From: Streptomyces venezuelae
GTDB lineage: Bacteria > Actinomycetota > Actinomycetes > Streptomycetales > Streptomycetaceae
NCBI RefSeq assembly: GCF_008642315.1
Contig: NZ_CP029192.1
Location: 4,278,001-4,342,000, forward strand
Direction of reading: 5' to 3'
DNA: 64,000 bases
Shown: piece by piece, positions 1 through 9,762 of the stretch
Position numbering within the stretch: the first letter of the stretch is position 1
Layout of the letters: each line of letters begins with the position of its first letter
Translations under genes and position numbers: made by a program
Notes under the pieces: generated by a model
The model's database searches: none
Told to the model about the DNA's origin: nothing
Seen by the model: only the letters and a program-made list of their open reading frames with translations

Positions 1-80
1 CATGATCCAGTCCCGCAGCCTCCGCCAGGAGGTCACCCCGCCGCAGCCGACTTGGTTGGTCGGCACGCCCACCCGCTCCG

Positions 81-842
81 CTACTCCGGGGCCCGGTCGT
101 ACTGGGCAAGCGCCGCCTTCGATGTCGCGGAGTCCATGAGGCGCAGTTCCCACGGCCCCGTGTTCACGTCGAACTCCTTGCCGAACCCGACCCACTTGCC
201 GACCATGCGGCGTCCGGTGGGCTCGGCGAGCAGCTGGAGTGCACCGAAGTAGCGCGCGCCACGGTAGTAACCGTCGGACGCCGTCTGCTCGGCCCACGTG
301 CCCGTCACGGTCGCGCCCTCGACCTGGAGGTCCAGCGTCAAAGGACTGGCCGGGTTCAGGGACCCGTTCGGCAGACTCCGCCCCGTCAGACGGTTGCCGT
401 GCTGGAGCAGCACGACGTGGTGTTTCCCGATGAACACCGCGTCATCGCGGCCGCTCGACACGTACTCGTACGTCGACAGCCACACTCCCGTGAAGTTGCC
501 CCGGGGCGCGGCCGACGGTGCCGGTGCGGATTGTCCGGCCGTCACCGAGAACGTCGCGTCGTCCAGGTCGTGGCCGCCGCGGCCGTCCTCCGTCACGGCC
601 ACGGACGGCACACCGAAGCCGAGCGCCTCGATGGGCACTCCGGTGACCCGTTCCAGGGCGCGCGCGTACAGCTGGCGGGGAGCCGCGGTGTCACCGGATT
701 CCCAGCGCTGCACGAGTCGCTTGGACGCCTCGTTGGGCTGACCGAGTTGCTGTCCTGCGTCACGGACGGCGCGGGCGAACTCGTCTTGGGACATGAGCAG
801 GCCCTTTCGGACCGCTTGCAGGGTTCCGTTCGGTGTCGCCAT
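81..842 (-). CDS. XRE-type helix-turn-helix regulator with C-terminal beta domain
   Basis: Likely a DNA-binding regulator of 253 residues. An N-terminal XRE-like helix-turn-helix spans about residues 8-70 (MSQDEFARAV, then SKRLVQRWESGDTAAP and RALERVTGVP). A short Ala/Pro linker follows, then a beta-rich domain from about 115 to 250 with lipocalin-like pieces (FTGVWLSTYEY, VTGTWAEQT, MVGKWVGFG) that may sense a ligand. The start chosen is the ATG giving MATPNGTL, because the frame upstream of it is an unlikely Arg/Ser-rich extension. It is divergent from the gene at 1024 and probably shares the 180-base gap as regulatory DNA. The helix-turn-helix is fairly secure; the sensing role is inferred. 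Confidence 0.7.
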   Translation of the reverse strand: MATPNGTLQAVRKGLLMSQDEFARAVRDAGQQLGQPNEASKRLVQRWESGDTAAPRQLYARALERVTGVPIEALGFGVPSVAVTEDGRGGHDLDDATFSVTAGQSAPAPSAAPRGNFTGVWLSTYEYVSSGRDDAVFIGKHHVVLLQHGNRLTGRSLPNGSLNPASPLTLDLQVEGATVTGTWAEQTASDGYYRGARYFGALQLLAEPTGRRMVGKWVGFGKEFDVNTGPWELRLMDSATSKAALAQYDRAPE

Positions 843-1023
843 GTGGCGAGCGTACGCGCGAACGCCGCGTAATGACACCGAAATGACGCCCCACATAACG
901 CCGATATGACGTCGCAACCGGCGTCGCGGGGCCTGCCGGGGCGGGGCCAACGTGGCCCGTGACGAAAAGCCCTGGCGGCAGCGCGGACGGTTCCAGGGCA
1001 CGATCGATCCACAAGGAGACGCC

Positions 1024-1545
1024 ATGGCCGGATTCACGGGCCGAGCCCTGAGCGTTGCAGCCGTAGATTCCCCGGGGCTGGTGAGCGCCGCGTTCGACTG
1101 GCTGGCACGCGCACAGGACGAGCCACGCAAGGCCCGGCTGGAGTGGGCCGAGCAAGGGATCGCTCTGCTGCCGCTCGGTACGCGGTTCAACTCGGTGTGT
1201 CTGCCCGCCTCCCTCGTGTACGAGGCGGTCGGCACGGGTGACCTGAACACCGTGGCGGCCACGCTGGCCGAACTGCTCGGTGGGCCGGTCATCCACAACC
1301 GCGTTCAGCACCGGTACCACGCCCTCGTCGAGTGCTCACCCACTCAGCGGTGGATGCGGGAGTACAGCGAGGCTCCGATGCTGGGCATCGGCCACCATCT
1401 CTCCGTTCCTGCGTCCGACCTCCGAGGGCCGACCGGCCTGTACTGGGCGGTGCGCCCCCGCATCGTCGGCGGCCTGTGCCCCGTCCGGTCCGTCGCGACT
1501 CTGGTGCACATCGCCCGCAGCGAGTCACGCCGGGGGCCGCAGTGA
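1024..1545 (+). CDS. Conserved hypothetical protein, weakly primase/polymerase-like
   Basis: I do not firmly recognise this 173-residue protein. The start is the ATG at 1024, preceded by AAGGAG six bases upstream; the same frame extends further 5' but without a ribosome site. The segment WAEQGIALLPLGTRFNSV followed by a later CYYAL-like stretch (HRYHALVEC) recalls the N-terminal bifunctional primase/polymerase fold found in many small Streptomyces proteins, but no catalytic acidic triad is evident. Its stop overlaps the GTG start of the next gene, so the two are probably translated together. It is divergent from the XRE regulator at 842. Confidence 0.6.
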   Translation: MAGFTGRALSVAAVDSPGLVSAAFDWLARAQDEPRKARLEWAEQGIALLPLGTRFNSVCLPASLVYEAVGTGDLNTVAATLAELLGGPVIHNRVQHRYHALVECSPTQRWMREYSEAPMLGIGHHLSVPASDLRGPTGLYWAVRPRIVGGLCPVRSVATLVHIARSESRRGPQ

Positions 1546-1751
1546 GCCCGGTCGCGACGCCTGCCGAGGAGCGGCAGGCCCAGCACGTGTACGCCTCCCT
1601 GTTGGCGCACTACGAAGACTGCGGGTCCTGTCGAGTGGAGAACTACTGCGAGGCGGGCGGGCGGTTGCGGCGCGCGCACCGGGCGACGCGGGTCGCTCTC
1701 GGCCGGGCCGAACGCACGGAGGCGGCCTCTTCGCCGGGGGAAGGTTCGTGA
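1542..1751 (+). CDS. Small cysteine-motif protein
   Basis: A 69-residue protein of unknown function. The start is the GTG at 1542, which overlaps the TGA of the preceding gene (GTGA arrangement), implying translational coupling. The middle has a compact cysteine cluster, CGSCRVENYCEAG, that could bind a metal, followed by an Arg-rich helix (RLRRAHRATRVALGRAERTE). There is no signal peptide or membrane segment. Its pairing with the preceding gene and proximity to an XRE regulator suggest a three-gene regulatory unit, which is inference. Confidence 0.6.
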   Translation: MSPVATPAEERQAQHVYASLLAHYEDCGSCRVENYCEAGGRLRRAHRATRVALGRAERTEAASSPGEGS

Positions 1752-1847
1752 AAGGGCGTCCACCAGCGCCCTATTGCCTGTCCGCCGTGTCAACGGTCAG
1801 TAGACTCCTCACCCTGTTGCACACCAGTGGGGGAGGTCGGTGCGGCG

Positions 1848-3719
1848 ATGGAGAAGCTCGTGCCTGGGGATCCGCAGCGGATCGGCGCGTATCGGCTGTT
1901 GGCGCGGCTCGGGGCCGGTGGGATGGGGCAGGTGTATCTCGCGCGGTCCGAGCGCGGGCGCACCGTCGCCGTGAAACTGGTCCGGGAAGAGCTTGCCGAG
2001 CAGGACGAGTTCCGGAACCGGTTCCGGCAGGAAGTGCAGGCCGCGCGGCAGGTGGGGGGTGCGTGGACCGCGCCCGTTCTGGATGCCGACACCGAGGCCG
2101 CCATCCCTTGGCTCGCCACCGGGTACGTGGCGGGGCCCTCGCTCCAGGCCGTCGTCTCGCACGATCACGGGCCGCTGCCCGAGCGGTCCGTCAACATCCT
2201 CGGTGCCGGGCTCGCCCACGCCCTCAAGGACATTCATGCCGCCGGCATGGTCCACCGCGACCTCAAGCCGTCCAACGTCCTCGTCACCATCGACGGGCCG
2301 CGCGTCATCGACTTCGGTATCGCGCGGGCCCTGGAGACGGTGACCGACGGGGGGCTGACCCGTACCGGCGCGCTCGTCGGGTCGCCCGGGTTCATGGCTC
2401 CCGAGCAGGTGCGGGGGGATCGGATCACTCCCGCCTGTGACGTCTTCTGTCTCGGGTCCGTGCTCGCCTACGCCGCGTCCGGCGCCCTGCCCTTCGGGAC
2501 CGCCAACAGTGGCGTGCACGCGCTGATGTTCCGCATCGCGCAGGAGGAGCCCGACCTGGAGGAGCTTCCCGAGGGGCTCACGGAGTTGATCGCCGCCTGC
2601 CTTCGCAAGGAGCCGGGGGACCGGCCCTCCCTCGATGAAGTCCTTGAGCGTACGGGGGCCGCCGATGCGTTGGGGGACGGGCACACCCTAGATCCCTGGC
2701 TGCCGGGGGCTCTCGTCGCCCAACTGGGTCGTCATGCCGTCCAGTTGCTGGATGCCGAGGATCCGGAGGAGGCCGCCGCGCAGGAGGCCGGCGAGGGTGC
2801 GGAAGTCGGGGCCGGTGCGGGCAGCGGTGCGGCGCGGGACGCCACGCCTCCTCCGCCCGGCAAGCCCGGGACCGCTCCCCTCGACCATCTGCCCACCATG
2901 GTTTCCGGCGGCAGCGGCAGTGGCAGCGGTGGCGGTGGCCAGGCTCCGCCCGCGCCCGCGCCCACTCCCACGCCCGCTCCCCCGCCCGGCGCCCCCGTCT
3001 ACGGCTACCCGCACCAGCCACCCCATCAGCCCGCCGGCTACGGCTACCCGCAGTACCCACACCAGCACCCCCAGGCCGCCCCGCCCGGGTTCGGGCCCAC
3101 TCCCCCGTACGGGCCCGTCCCGCCGCCCGAGCCCGCGCGGCGCAGCGGGCGGTCCACCGCCGCGCTCGTCGTCGTCGCCCTGATAGTGGCCCTCGGAGCG
3201 GGCGGCACCGTCTACGCCGTCATGAACGGCGACAGCGCCGACGACAAGCAGCGCGACGACTCCGCCAACGGGACCGGCGCCAGCAGCGCGCCAAAGACTC
3301 CGGGGTCCGCCACGCCCTCCCCCGAGTCCAGCGGCCCCGAACCGTCTCCGTCCGATTCCGACGACGGCACCGTCCCGGACAAGTACCTCGGCACCTGGTC
3401 CGGCGGCCTCGACACCGCCAACGGTCACAGCACCCGTGAACTCACCCTCCAGCAGGGCGGGGTCGGTGACACCGTGCTGTCCGTGACGGCCGACGGGCCC
3501 GCCGACGGCGGCGGCACCTATCACTGCGTCTTCCAGGGCAAGCTCGTCTCCGCGTCCGGCGAGCGGCTGCGCATCGGGCCCACCGAGGTCACCGTCGGCG
3601 AGCCCATGACGTCCTGCACGCCCGGCGACCCGAGCGTCATCACCGTCCTCGGCAACGGCAAGCTGCGGCGTGCCAACACGGACGGCAGCGGCGAGTTGAC
3701 GTACGAAAAGGGGAACTGA
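1848..3719 (+). CDS. Membrane Ser/Thr protein kinase (PknB-like)
   Basis: Phosphorylates proteins on Ser/Thr; probably senses an extracellular signal. The kinase domain covers residues 1-270 with glycine loop GAGGMG (22-27), catalytic lysine in AVKLV (K43), HRD (136-138) and DFG (155-157), then GSPGFMAPEQ. A Pro/Gly/Tyr-rich linker follows, then one membrane helix (AALVVVALIVALGAGGTVYAV). The outer C-terminal domain of about 120 residues (KYLGTWSGGL onward) is beta-like with two cysteines and is not a PASTA domain. I chose the ATG at 1848 (GGGAGG upstream); a GTG at 1827 is possible. A TAGACT -10-like hexamer sits at 1801. Confidence 0.9.
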   Translation: MEKLVPGDPQRIGAYRLLARLGAGGMGQVYLARSERGRTVAVKLVREELAEQDEFRNRFRQEVQAARQVGGAWTAPVLDADTEAAIPWLATGYVAGPSLQAVVSHDHGPLPERSVNILGAGLAHALKDIHAAGMVHRDLKPSNVLVTIDGPRVIDFGIARALETVTDGGLTRTGALVGSPGFMAPEQVRGDRITPACDVFCLGSVLAYAASGALPFGTANSGVHALMFRIAQEEPDLEELPEGLTELIAACLRKEPGDRPSLDEVLERTGAADALGDGHTLDPWLPGALVAQLGRHAVQLLDAEDPEEAAAQEAGEGAEVGAGAGSGAARDATPPPPGKPGTAPLDHLPTMVSGGSGSGSGGGGQAPPAPAPTPTPAPPPGAPVYGYPHQPPHQPAGYGYPQYPHQHPQAAPPGFGPTPPYGPVPPPEPARRSGRSTAALVVVALIVALGAGGTVYAVMNGDSADDKQRDDSANGTGASSAPKTPGSATPSPESSGPEPSPSDSDDGTVPDKYLGTWSGGLDTANGHSTRELTLQQGGVGDTVLSVTADGPADGGGTYHCVFQGKLVSASGERLRIGPTEVTVGEPMTSCTPGDPSVITVLGNGKLRRANTDGSGELTYEKGN

Positions 3720-3794
3720 ACCCTCCGCCAACAGCTGCCGACGGGTCCGCGAAGCGGGCACCCGCCCGCACCGCGCCGCCTACCCTCACCGCCC

Positions 3795-5396
3795 ATGGAC
3801 TGGTTGAGCGCCGAGAACACCATCGCCGTGCTCACGGCCGCCCTCGGACTCGCCGCCACCGTGGGGGCCCTCTGGTACGAGCGGCGGGTGCCGCGGCGCA
3901 AACGGATCGGGTACCGCGTCCAGTTGGACACCGCCATAGGCGACAACGTGCGGACGGGCGGCGCCAACGCCCGGCTCGGTCTGTTCGACGAGACCCCCGA
4001 GATGTCCGACGCCACGCTCGTCCTGCTGCGCGTCGAGAACGACGGCTCGCAGGCCGTGACCGACGCCGACTACAGCGGGCGCGCGCTCCACGGACTCACC
4101 GCGGTCTTCACGGGACGCACCGTCCGCGGCCTCGCCGTCACCGCGCCGTCCGGCGACGACCACCTGATGGAGCACTTCACGGCGGCGGCCGGGCTGCGGT
4201 ACGAGGGCAGCACCCTGCACGTCCCGCGCGTCCCGCTCAACAGGGGGCAGCACTACAAGCTGCTCGTGCTGCTCACCGGCGGGCCCGTGGGCGGCGAGGT
4301 CACCCTGTCCGGCGGCATCCAGGCCGGTGACGTACAGCCCAACCGGTCCACCACCCTCGACGACAAGCCGCCGCTGCTGTCGCGGCCCGCGCAGCTCCTG
4401 ACCGTCCTGCTCACGCTGTCCGTCGTCACCCTCGCCTCGATCATCGTGCTCCGCGAGGACGACCCGCCGCCGCCGATCGAGTGCGCGGCCGGTGAGCTGA
4501 CGGTCCTCGGTTCGACGGCGTTCGCGCCGGTCGTCGAGGAGCTCGCCGAGAAGTACGAGGAGGACTGCCCCGGTTCCGACATCACGGTCGGCGCCCACGG
4601 CAGCGCGGCGGGCGTGCGGGAACTCGACGAGGCGGGGCGGAAGTTCGCGAAAGAGAGGCGCGGCAAGGGGGCGCCGCCCCTGCTCGCCTTCTCCGACGGG
4701 CCCAAGTCCGACGGCTTTCCCCGGCTCGCCGAGACCCGCGTGGCCGTCTCCGTCTTCGCGCTCGTCCTCAACGACCGCGTACCGGTGCGCGATCTGACCC
4801 TGCCGCAGGTGCGGCGGATCTATCGCGGCGACGTACGCAACTGGAAGGAGCTCGGCGGGCCCGATCTGCCCGTCGTCCTCGTCAGCCGCGGCTCCAGCTC
4901 CGGGACCCGCGACACGCTCCAGCGCCGCGTGCTCGGCGGCTCCTTCGAGATCAAGGCGTCGTCCAACGACTGCCTCGGCAAGGACGACCGGTCCGTGCCC
5001 GTCACCCGCTGCGAACTCGACTCCACCGACCAGGTCCTCGACGCCGTCGGCCGCATCCCCGGCGCCATCGGCTACAGCGAGCTCCGCGCCGCGTCCGGCC
5101 TCAAGGGCCTGCACCGGCTCGACCTGGAGGGCCACGCGCCCTCGGCCGAACACCTGGAGAAGAGCGGCTACCCCTACCGCGAGATCGAGTACGCCTACAC
5201 GTACGGCCTGCCGCCCGCCGACTCCCTCGCCGCGGGCTTCCTCGCCTACGCGCGCGGCACCGGCCTCGACGTCATCCGCACCCACGGGCACCTGCCGTGC
5301 GCGACGCCGGAGGGGCTGCGCGTATGCGGAGAGGGGCGCCCCGGCGGCGGTGCCGGGACGCCCCTCTCAGGGAGCTCGCAGAGCGGTGAGCCCTAG
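3795..5396 (+). CDS. Membrane-anchored PstS-like substrate-binding protein
   Basis: A 533-residue protein with an unusual build. A membrane helix lies at about 9-26, then a domain of about 150 residues with immunoglobulin-like strands, a second helix ([19 protein letters not shown], about 203-221), and a periplasmic-binding-protein domain to the end. The last part resembles phosphate-binding Pst[17 protein letters not shown] near its start, then [13 protein letters not shown] and GAIGYSEL. No ABC permease or ATPase is adjacent, so it is more likely a sensor or scavenger than a classic transporter subunit. It lies 75 bases after the Ser/Thr kinase and could share its transcript. It meets purA tail to tail with overlapping stop codons. 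Confidence 0.75.
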   Translation: MDWLSAENTIAVLTAALGLAATVGALWYERRVPRRKRIGYRVQLDTAIGDNVRTGGANARLGLFDETPEMSDATLVLLRVENDGSQAVTDADYSGRALHGLTAVFTGRTVRGLAVTAPSGDDHLMEHFTAAAGLRYEGSTLHVPRVPLNRGQHYKLLVLLTGGPVGGEVTLSGGIQAGDVQPNRSTTLDDKPPLLSRPAQLLTVLLTLSVVTLASIIVLREDDPPPPIECAAGELTVLGSTAFAPVVEELAEKYEEDCPGSDITVGAHGSAAGVRELDEAGRKFAKERRGKGAPPLLAFSDGPKSDGFPRLAETRVAVSVFALVLNDRVPVRDLTLPQVRRIYRGDVRNWKELGGPDLPVVLVSRGSSSGTRDTLQRRVLGGSFEIKASSNDCLGKDDRSVPVTRCELDSTDQVLDAVGRIPGAIGYSELRAASGLKGLHRLDLEGHAPSAEHLEKSGYPYREIEYAYTYGLPPADSLAAGFLAYARGTGLDVIRTHGHLPCATPEGLRVCGEGRPGGGAGTPLSGSSQSGEP

Positions 5397-6676
5397 ACGA
5401 ACGAGTTGATCTCGATCGTCTCCGTGCGGCCCGGGCCCACGCCGATCGCGGAGATCGGCGCGCCGGACATCTCCTCCAGCGCCTTCACGTAGCCCTGCGC
5501 GTTCTTCGGCAGGTCGGAGAAGGTCTGCGCCTTGGTGATGTCCTCGGACCAGCCCGGCAGCATCTCGTAGATCGGCTTCGCGTGGTGGAAGTCGGTCTGG
5601 TTGTACGGGAGCTCCTCGACGCGCTTGCCGTCGATCTCGTACGCCACGCAGACCGGGATCTGCTCCCAGCCGGTGAGGACGTCGAGCTTCGTGAGGAAGA
5701 AGTCCGTCAGGCCGTTGACGCGCGTCGCGTAGCGGGCGATCGGGGCGTCGAACCAGCCGCAGCGGCGGTCACGGCCGGTGGTGACACCGCGCTCGCCGCC
5801 GATGGTGCGCAGCGCCTCGCCGTCCGCGTCGAACAGCTCCGTCGGGAACGGGCCCGCGCCGACGCGGGTCGTGTACGCCTTCAGGATGCCGATGACCCGG
5901 GTGATCTTCGTCGGGCCCACGCCCGTGCCCGTGCAGGCGCCGCCCGCGGTCGGGTTCGAGGAGGTGACGAAGGGGTACGTGCCGTGGTCCACGTCCAGGA
6001 GCGTGCCCTGGCCGCCCTCGAACAGGACGACCTTGTCGTCGTCGAGCGCGTTGTTCAGGATCAGCGTCGTGTCGGCGACGTACTGCTTGATGTTCTCGCC
6101 GTGCTCCAGGAGCTGCTCGACGATCTGCTCCGACTCGATCGCGCGGCGGTTGAAGACCTTGGTCAGGAGCTGGTTCTTCTGCTCCAGGGCCGCTTCGACC
6201 TTCTGCGTCAGGATCGACTCGTCGTAGAGGTCCTGGACGCGGATGCCGGTGCGGTTGATCTTGTCGGCGTACGTCGGGCCGATGCCGCGCCCGGTCGTGC
6301 CGATCTTCCGCTTGCCGAGGAAGCGCTCACCGACCTTGTCGACCGTGACGTTGTACGGCGTGATGATGTGCGCGTTGCCGCTGATCAGCAGCTTCGACGT
6401 GTCGACGCCGCGCTCGTTCAGACCGCTCAGCTCGGAGAGCAGGACCGACGGGTCGACGACGACTCCGTTGCCGATGACGGGCACGCAGTCCGGGGAGAGA
6501 ATCCCGGAAGGGAGGAGATGCAGCGCGTACTTCTGGTCGCCCACGACGACCGTGTGGCCGGCGTTGTTGCCGCCCTGGTAGCGCACTACATAGTCCACGG
6601 AGCCACCGAGCAGGTCAGTGGCCTTTCCCTTGCCTTCGTCACCCCACTGAGCACCGAGCAGCACAAGTGCGGGCAC
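5393..6676 (-). CDS. purA: Adenylosuccinate synthetase
   Basis: Converts IMP, aspartate and GTP to adenylosuccinate in AMP synthesis; cytosolic. The protein is 427 residues, the family's usual length, from a GTG start giving [20 protein letters not shown]. The GTP loop GDEGKGK is at 12-18, followed by NNAGHTVV with the catalytic His, and [11 protein letters not shown] and [11 protein letters not shown] further on. A longer frame exists upstream but adds an implausible Cys/Arg-rich leader. Its stop codon shares CTAG with the stop of the convergent gene. A strong hairpin lies about 95 bases upstream of the start. Confidence 0.97.
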   Translation of the reverse strand: MPALVLLGAQWGDEGKGKATDLLGGSVDYVVRYQGGNNAGHTVVVGDQKYALHLLPSGILSPDCVPVIGNGVVVDPSVLLSELSGLNERGVDTSKLLISGNAHIITPYNVTVDKVGERFLGKRKIGTTGRGIGPTYADKINRTGIRVQDLYDESILTQKVEAALEQKNQLLTKVFNRRAIESEQIVEQLLEHGENIKQYVADTTLILNNALDDDKVVLFEGGQGTLLDVDHGTYPFVTSSNPTAGGACTGTGVGPTKITRVIGILKAYTTRVGAGPFPTELFDADGEALRTIGGERGVTTGRDRRCGWFDAPIARYATRVNGLTDFFLTKLDVLTGWEQIPVCVAYEIDGKRVEELPYNQTDFHHAKPIYEMLPGWSEDITKAQTFSDLPKNAQGYVKALEEMSGAPISAIGVGPGRTETIEINSFV

Positions 6677-6768
6677 AGGCGTACACCCCTTCCGGGCGGG
6701 GCATGTCCAAGGTCTGGGGCCGTAGCCGCCGTATGGGTGTGCCTTGGATGCTGCCCCGGAATAGACGA

Positions 6769-6796
6769 AGCCCCTGGCGCAATAGCGCAAGGGGCT
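6769..6796. promoter_or_regulatory. Hairpin upstream of purA
   Basis: An inverted repeat: AGCCCCT then GCGC, a four-base AATA loop, GCGC and AGGGGCT, with one mismatch inside the stem. It sits between purA (minus strand, start 6676) and the lipid-kinase-like gene (plus strand, start 6853), so it may lie in the purA leader or insulate the two. There is no run of T characteristic of a strong terminator on the minus strand. Attenuation of purA is possible but unproven. Confidence 0.45.
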
Positions 6797-6852
6797 CTTG
6801 CACAAAGATGCTACCCGAGGTCTCAAAGAACGGCTAAAAGAAAGGGCGCACG

Positions 6853-7758
6853 TTGTCGGCTCGCGACCAGCTCCTAGTCGTCATCGACCCGGTCGCCCGG
6901 CGCACGGACGGTGAGTCGGTACGGATCGCGAAGGATGTGCTCGGCGCCGGCGCCGCGGTCCGGGTCTGTCTGCCCGACGGCCCCGAAGACTTCACGAAAG
7001 CGCTGGCCAGACGGGGTGCGCGGCGGCTCGTGGTGATCGGGGACGACCGTGCGTTGCTGCGTGCGGTGGCGGCCCTCCACCGGGAGCGGGACCTCGCCGG
7101 GTGCGCGCTTTCCGTCGTCCCCGTGGGGGCCGCGCAGACGCTCGCCCTCACGCGCGGGCTCGGGGTGCCCGCGGGGGCGGTGGCCGCGGCGCGGGCGGTC
7201 CTGGAGGGCTCCGAACGGAGGCTCGACCTGTTGGTGGACGACAGCGACGGGGTCGTGCTCGGCGATCTCCGGATTCCGCCGGTGGGGGCGGACGGGTCCC
7301 GCCCGACGGTGGCCGGGGACGGCGTCTCCTCGCCCGTGGGCGCGGGGGGTTCCTCGCGGGTGATCGCCGGGAGGGCGGGTGTCGCGACGGAGGGACACGC
7401 GTGGCTGCGCTCGTGCCAGTCGTTCGTCCGCACGCTCGCGGCACGTCCCGCGCGCCCGCCCAGACCCGCGCCACCGGCTCGGCTCCGGATCGAGGCGGAC
7501 GGGGTCACGCTGGTGGGCCTCGACCAGCCGGTCGAGGGCGTCCGCGTGACCGCCGGGGGCGGCGGCCTGGCCCGCGTGGAGGTCCGCCCGGCCCCGTCGG
7601 CCGGGGCGGACGCGTCGCCGGTACGGGTCCGGGCGCGGACGGTGACGGTGTCCGGAGCGGACTTCCGGTACCGGGCGGACTCGGTGGTGGCGGGCCCGGT
7701 GCGCACGCGGACGTGGACGGTGCGGGCTCGGGCCTGGGGGCTCACGTTGCCGCGGTGA
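6853..7758 (+). CDS. Diacylglycerol-kinase-like protein
   Basis: A 301-residue protein resembling the diacylglycerol/sphingosine kinase catalytic family, which phosphorylates lipid hydroxyls. The N-terminal part has an alternating strand/helix pattern: [13 protein letters not shown], then [19 protein letters not shown] where the family usually has GGDGT, then [21 protein letters not shown] where it has PxGTGNDFAR. The canonical GGDGT is replaced by GDDRA, so kinase activity is doubtful. The C-terminal half is beta-rich as in the family. The apparent start is TTG at 6853. It is divergent from purA and convergent with the P450 gene. Confidence 0.65.
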   Translation: MSARDQLLVVIDPVARRTDGESVRIAKDVLGAGAAVRVCLPDGPEDFTKALARRGARRLVVIGDDRALLRAVAALHRERDLAGCALSVVPVGAAQTLALTRGLGVPAGAVAAARAVLEGSERRLDLLVDDSDGVVLGDLRIPPVGADGSRPTVAGDGVSSPVGAGGSSRVIAGRAGVATEGHAWLRSCQSFVRTLAARPARPPRPAPPARLRIEADGVTLVGLDQPVEGVRVTAGGGGLARVEVRPAPSAGADASPVRVRARTVTVSGADFRYRADSVVAGPVRTRTWTVRARAWGLTLPR

Positions 7759-7847
7759 GGGGCTGGCGGGGTGCCTCGGGTCCGTGTGTGGGTGCGGGGC
7801 CGGTGGGGGCGTCCCTACTCCTGCTGGACGGGGCGGGGCACGGACGA

Positions 7848-9074
7848 CTACAGCGTCACCAGGAGTTCGTCGAAGCCCCGGATCACGAAGTTCGGGGCGC
7901 GGGGCGGGGGCGCCGCCAGGCGCAGGGCGGGGGCCCGGCGGAGCAGCGCGTGCAGGGACGCCGTCAGCTCGATGCGGGCCAGGGGCGCGCCGATGCAGTA
8001 GTGGATGCCCGCGCTGAAGGAGATGTGCGGGTTGTCGCGGCGGGAGAGGTCGAGCTCGGCAGGGTCGGCGAAGACCGCGGGGTCGTGGTTGGCGGAGCCG
8101 AAGAGGAGGGCGAGCTCGGCGCCGCGCGGGATCGTCACGCCGTCGATCTCGATGTCGTCGAGGACCCAGCGCTCGAAGAGCTGGAGCGGGGTGTCGTACC
8201 GCATGAGTTCCTCGACCGCCGTGGGGACGAGTCCTGCCGGGTCGGCGCGGAGCGCGGCCAGCTGGGCGGGGTCGCGGAACAGCGCGTGCCAGCCGTTGAC
8301 CGTGGCGTTCACCGTCGCCTCGTGGCCCGCGTTGAGCAGGAGCACGCAGGTCGAGATCATTTCCTGCTCGGTGAGCGACTCGCCGTCCTCGTACGCCGCG
8401 ATCAGGCCCGAGATCAGGTCCTCGGCCGGCTTCTCGCGGCGCGCGGAGATCAACTCGCGCAGGTACGCCGTGAATTCGAGGGAGGCGCGGACCGCGTGCG
8501 CCGCCGTCTCCTTCGACGGGTTCAGCTCGTACATGCCGCAGATCGCCGCCGACCAGGGGCGCAGCAGCCCCCGGTCGCTCTCCGGGATGCCCAGCATCTG
8601 GGCGATGACCGCCACCGGCAGCGGCTCGGCGACGCGGGCCTTGAGGTCGCCGCCGCCGTCCGCCACCAGATCGCGCACGAGGTCGTCCGCCAACCGCTCG
8701 ACGTACGGACGGAGTCGCGCGACCGTGCGGGGCGTGAACGCCTTGGAGACGAGGCGGCGGATGCGGGTGTGCGTGGGCGCCTCCAGGTCGAGCATGCCGT
8801 TGTCGTTGAGGGTGTGGAACGGCTCGTGCTCGGGCGGCGGGGGCGTGCGGCCGAACTCCTCGTGCGTGAAGCGGTGCAGGTAGGTGCGGCCGAGGCGCCG
8901 GTCGCGCAGCAGGGCCGAGACGTCCGCGTGGTGCGGGATCAGCCACTGGCCGGTGGGCGGGCAGTAGTGGGCGCGGCCCGCCTCGCGCAGGCGTGCGTAC
9001 GCCGGGTAGGGGTCGGCCACGAACTCCGGTGACGACGGGGCGAAGGCCTCGACCGCTTCGTACGCTGCGTCCAT
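7848..9074 (-). CDS. Cytochrome P450
   Basis: Heme monooxygenase of 408 residues, full length for a soluble bacterial P450. The heme-binding loop FSAGIHYCIG places the ligand cysteine at 360. The ExxR motif is E289-R292 (EELMR). The I-helix oxygen-activation motif is AGHEAT (249-254), with Ala where Thr or Asp is common before the conserved Thr. The substrate is not predictable. It follows the first response regulator by 19 bases on the same strand, so it is probably the last gene of the operon that begins at 15348; no ferredoxin is encoded nearby. Confidence 0.95.
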   Translation of the reverse strand: MDAAYEAVEAFAPSSPEFVADPYPAYARLREAGRAHYCPPTGQWLIPHHADVSALLRDRRLGRTYLHRFTHEEFGRTPPPPEHEPFHTLNDNGMLDLEAPTHTRIRRLVSKAFTPRTVARLRPYVERLADDLVRDLVADGGGDLKARVAEPLPVAVIAQMLGIPESDRGLLRPWSAAICGMYELNPSKETAAHAVRASLEFTAYLRELISARREKPAEDLISGLIAAYEDGESLTEQEMISTCVLLLNAGHEATVNATVNGWHALFRDPAQLAALRADPAGLVPTAVEELMRYDTPLQLFERWVLDDIEIDGVTIPRGAELALLFGSANHDPAVFADPAELDLSRRDNPHISFSAGIHYCIGAPLARIELTASLHALLRRAPALRLAAPPPRAPNFVIRGFDELLVTL

Positions 9075-9093
9075 GGCGCGACGCTAGCCCCGC

Positions 9094-9762
9094 TCAGCCC
9101 GGCGTGACCAGCCTCGCCTCGTACGCGAACACCGCCGCCTGTGTGCGGTCCCGCAGCCCCAGCTTCACCAGGACCCGGCTGACGTGCGTCTTGATGGTCG
9201 ACTCGGCGACGACGAGCCGGGAGGCGATCTCCGCGTTCGACAGGCCCTGCGCGATGAGGACGAGGACCTCCGTCTCGCGCTCGGTGAGCTCCCCGTACTG
9301 CTGCGCCTGGACCGTCGCCGAGAGCCGCGGCGTCTCCGCGAGCTTGGAGAACTCCGTGATCAGGCGGCGCGTCACGGTCGGCGCGAGCAGCGCCTCGCCG
9401 GACGCCACCACCCGCACTCCGTCCGCGAGTTGGCGCGCCGACGCGTCCTTGAGGAGGAACCCGGACGCGCCCGCTCGGAGCGCCTGGTAGACGTACTCGT
9501 CGAGGTCGAACGTGGTCAGGACGAGCACCTTCGAGTGGCCCTCGGACGCGATGATCTCGCGGGTCGCCTCGATGCCGTTCAGCTCGGGCATGCGGATGTC
9601 CATCAGGACGACGTCGGGGGCGAGTTCGCGGACGCGGTCCACCGCCTCGCGGCCGTTGACGGCCTCGCCGATGACCTCGATGTCGGGCATGGCGTTCAGG
9701 AGGACGGAGAAGCCCTCGCGCACCATCATCTGGTCGTCGGCGATCAGCACCTTGATCGTCAT
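9094..9762 (-). CDS. NarL/LuxR-family response regulator
   Basis: DNA-binding response regulator of 222 residues. The receiver domain (1-120) has acidic pocket D9-D10, phosphoacceptor D55 in VVLMDIRMPE, and switch residues in VLVLTTFD and the lysine of FLLKDAS. The LuxR-type helix-turn-helix (about 155-215) reads LTERETEVLVLIAQGLSNAEIA then STIKTHVSRVLVKLGL. Its start overlaps the stop of the paired histidine kinase (ATGA), so the two are translationally coupled. About three quarters of its residues match the second regulator at 11187, indicating a duplicated two-component module. Confidence 0.95.
   Translation of the reverse strand: MTIKVLIADDQMMVREGFSVLLNAMPDIEVIGEAVNGREAVDRVRELAPDVVLMDIRMPELNGIEATREIIASEGHSKVLVLTTFDLDEYVYQALRAGASGFLLKDASARQLADGVRVVASGEALLAPTVTRRLITEFSKLAETPRLSATVQAQQYGELTERETEVLVLIAQGLSNAEIASRLVVAESTIKTHVSRVLVKLGLRDRTQAAVFAYEARLVTPG

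Noticed and set aside
1-80. Minus-strand start codon at position 3
   Set aside because: A CAT at 1-3 could be an ATG on the minus strand, but only one codon lies inside the window and the upstream GGAGG is too far away. Nothing can be supported here.
6677-6826. Upstream extension of purA
   Set aside because: The frame stays open but adds a Cys/Arg-rich tail with no homology; the family N terminus starts at the GTG at 6676.
6677-6852. Purine riboswitch upstream of purA
   Set aside because: Only a simple hairpin is visible; the three-way junction and conserved loop bases of purine riboswitches are absent.
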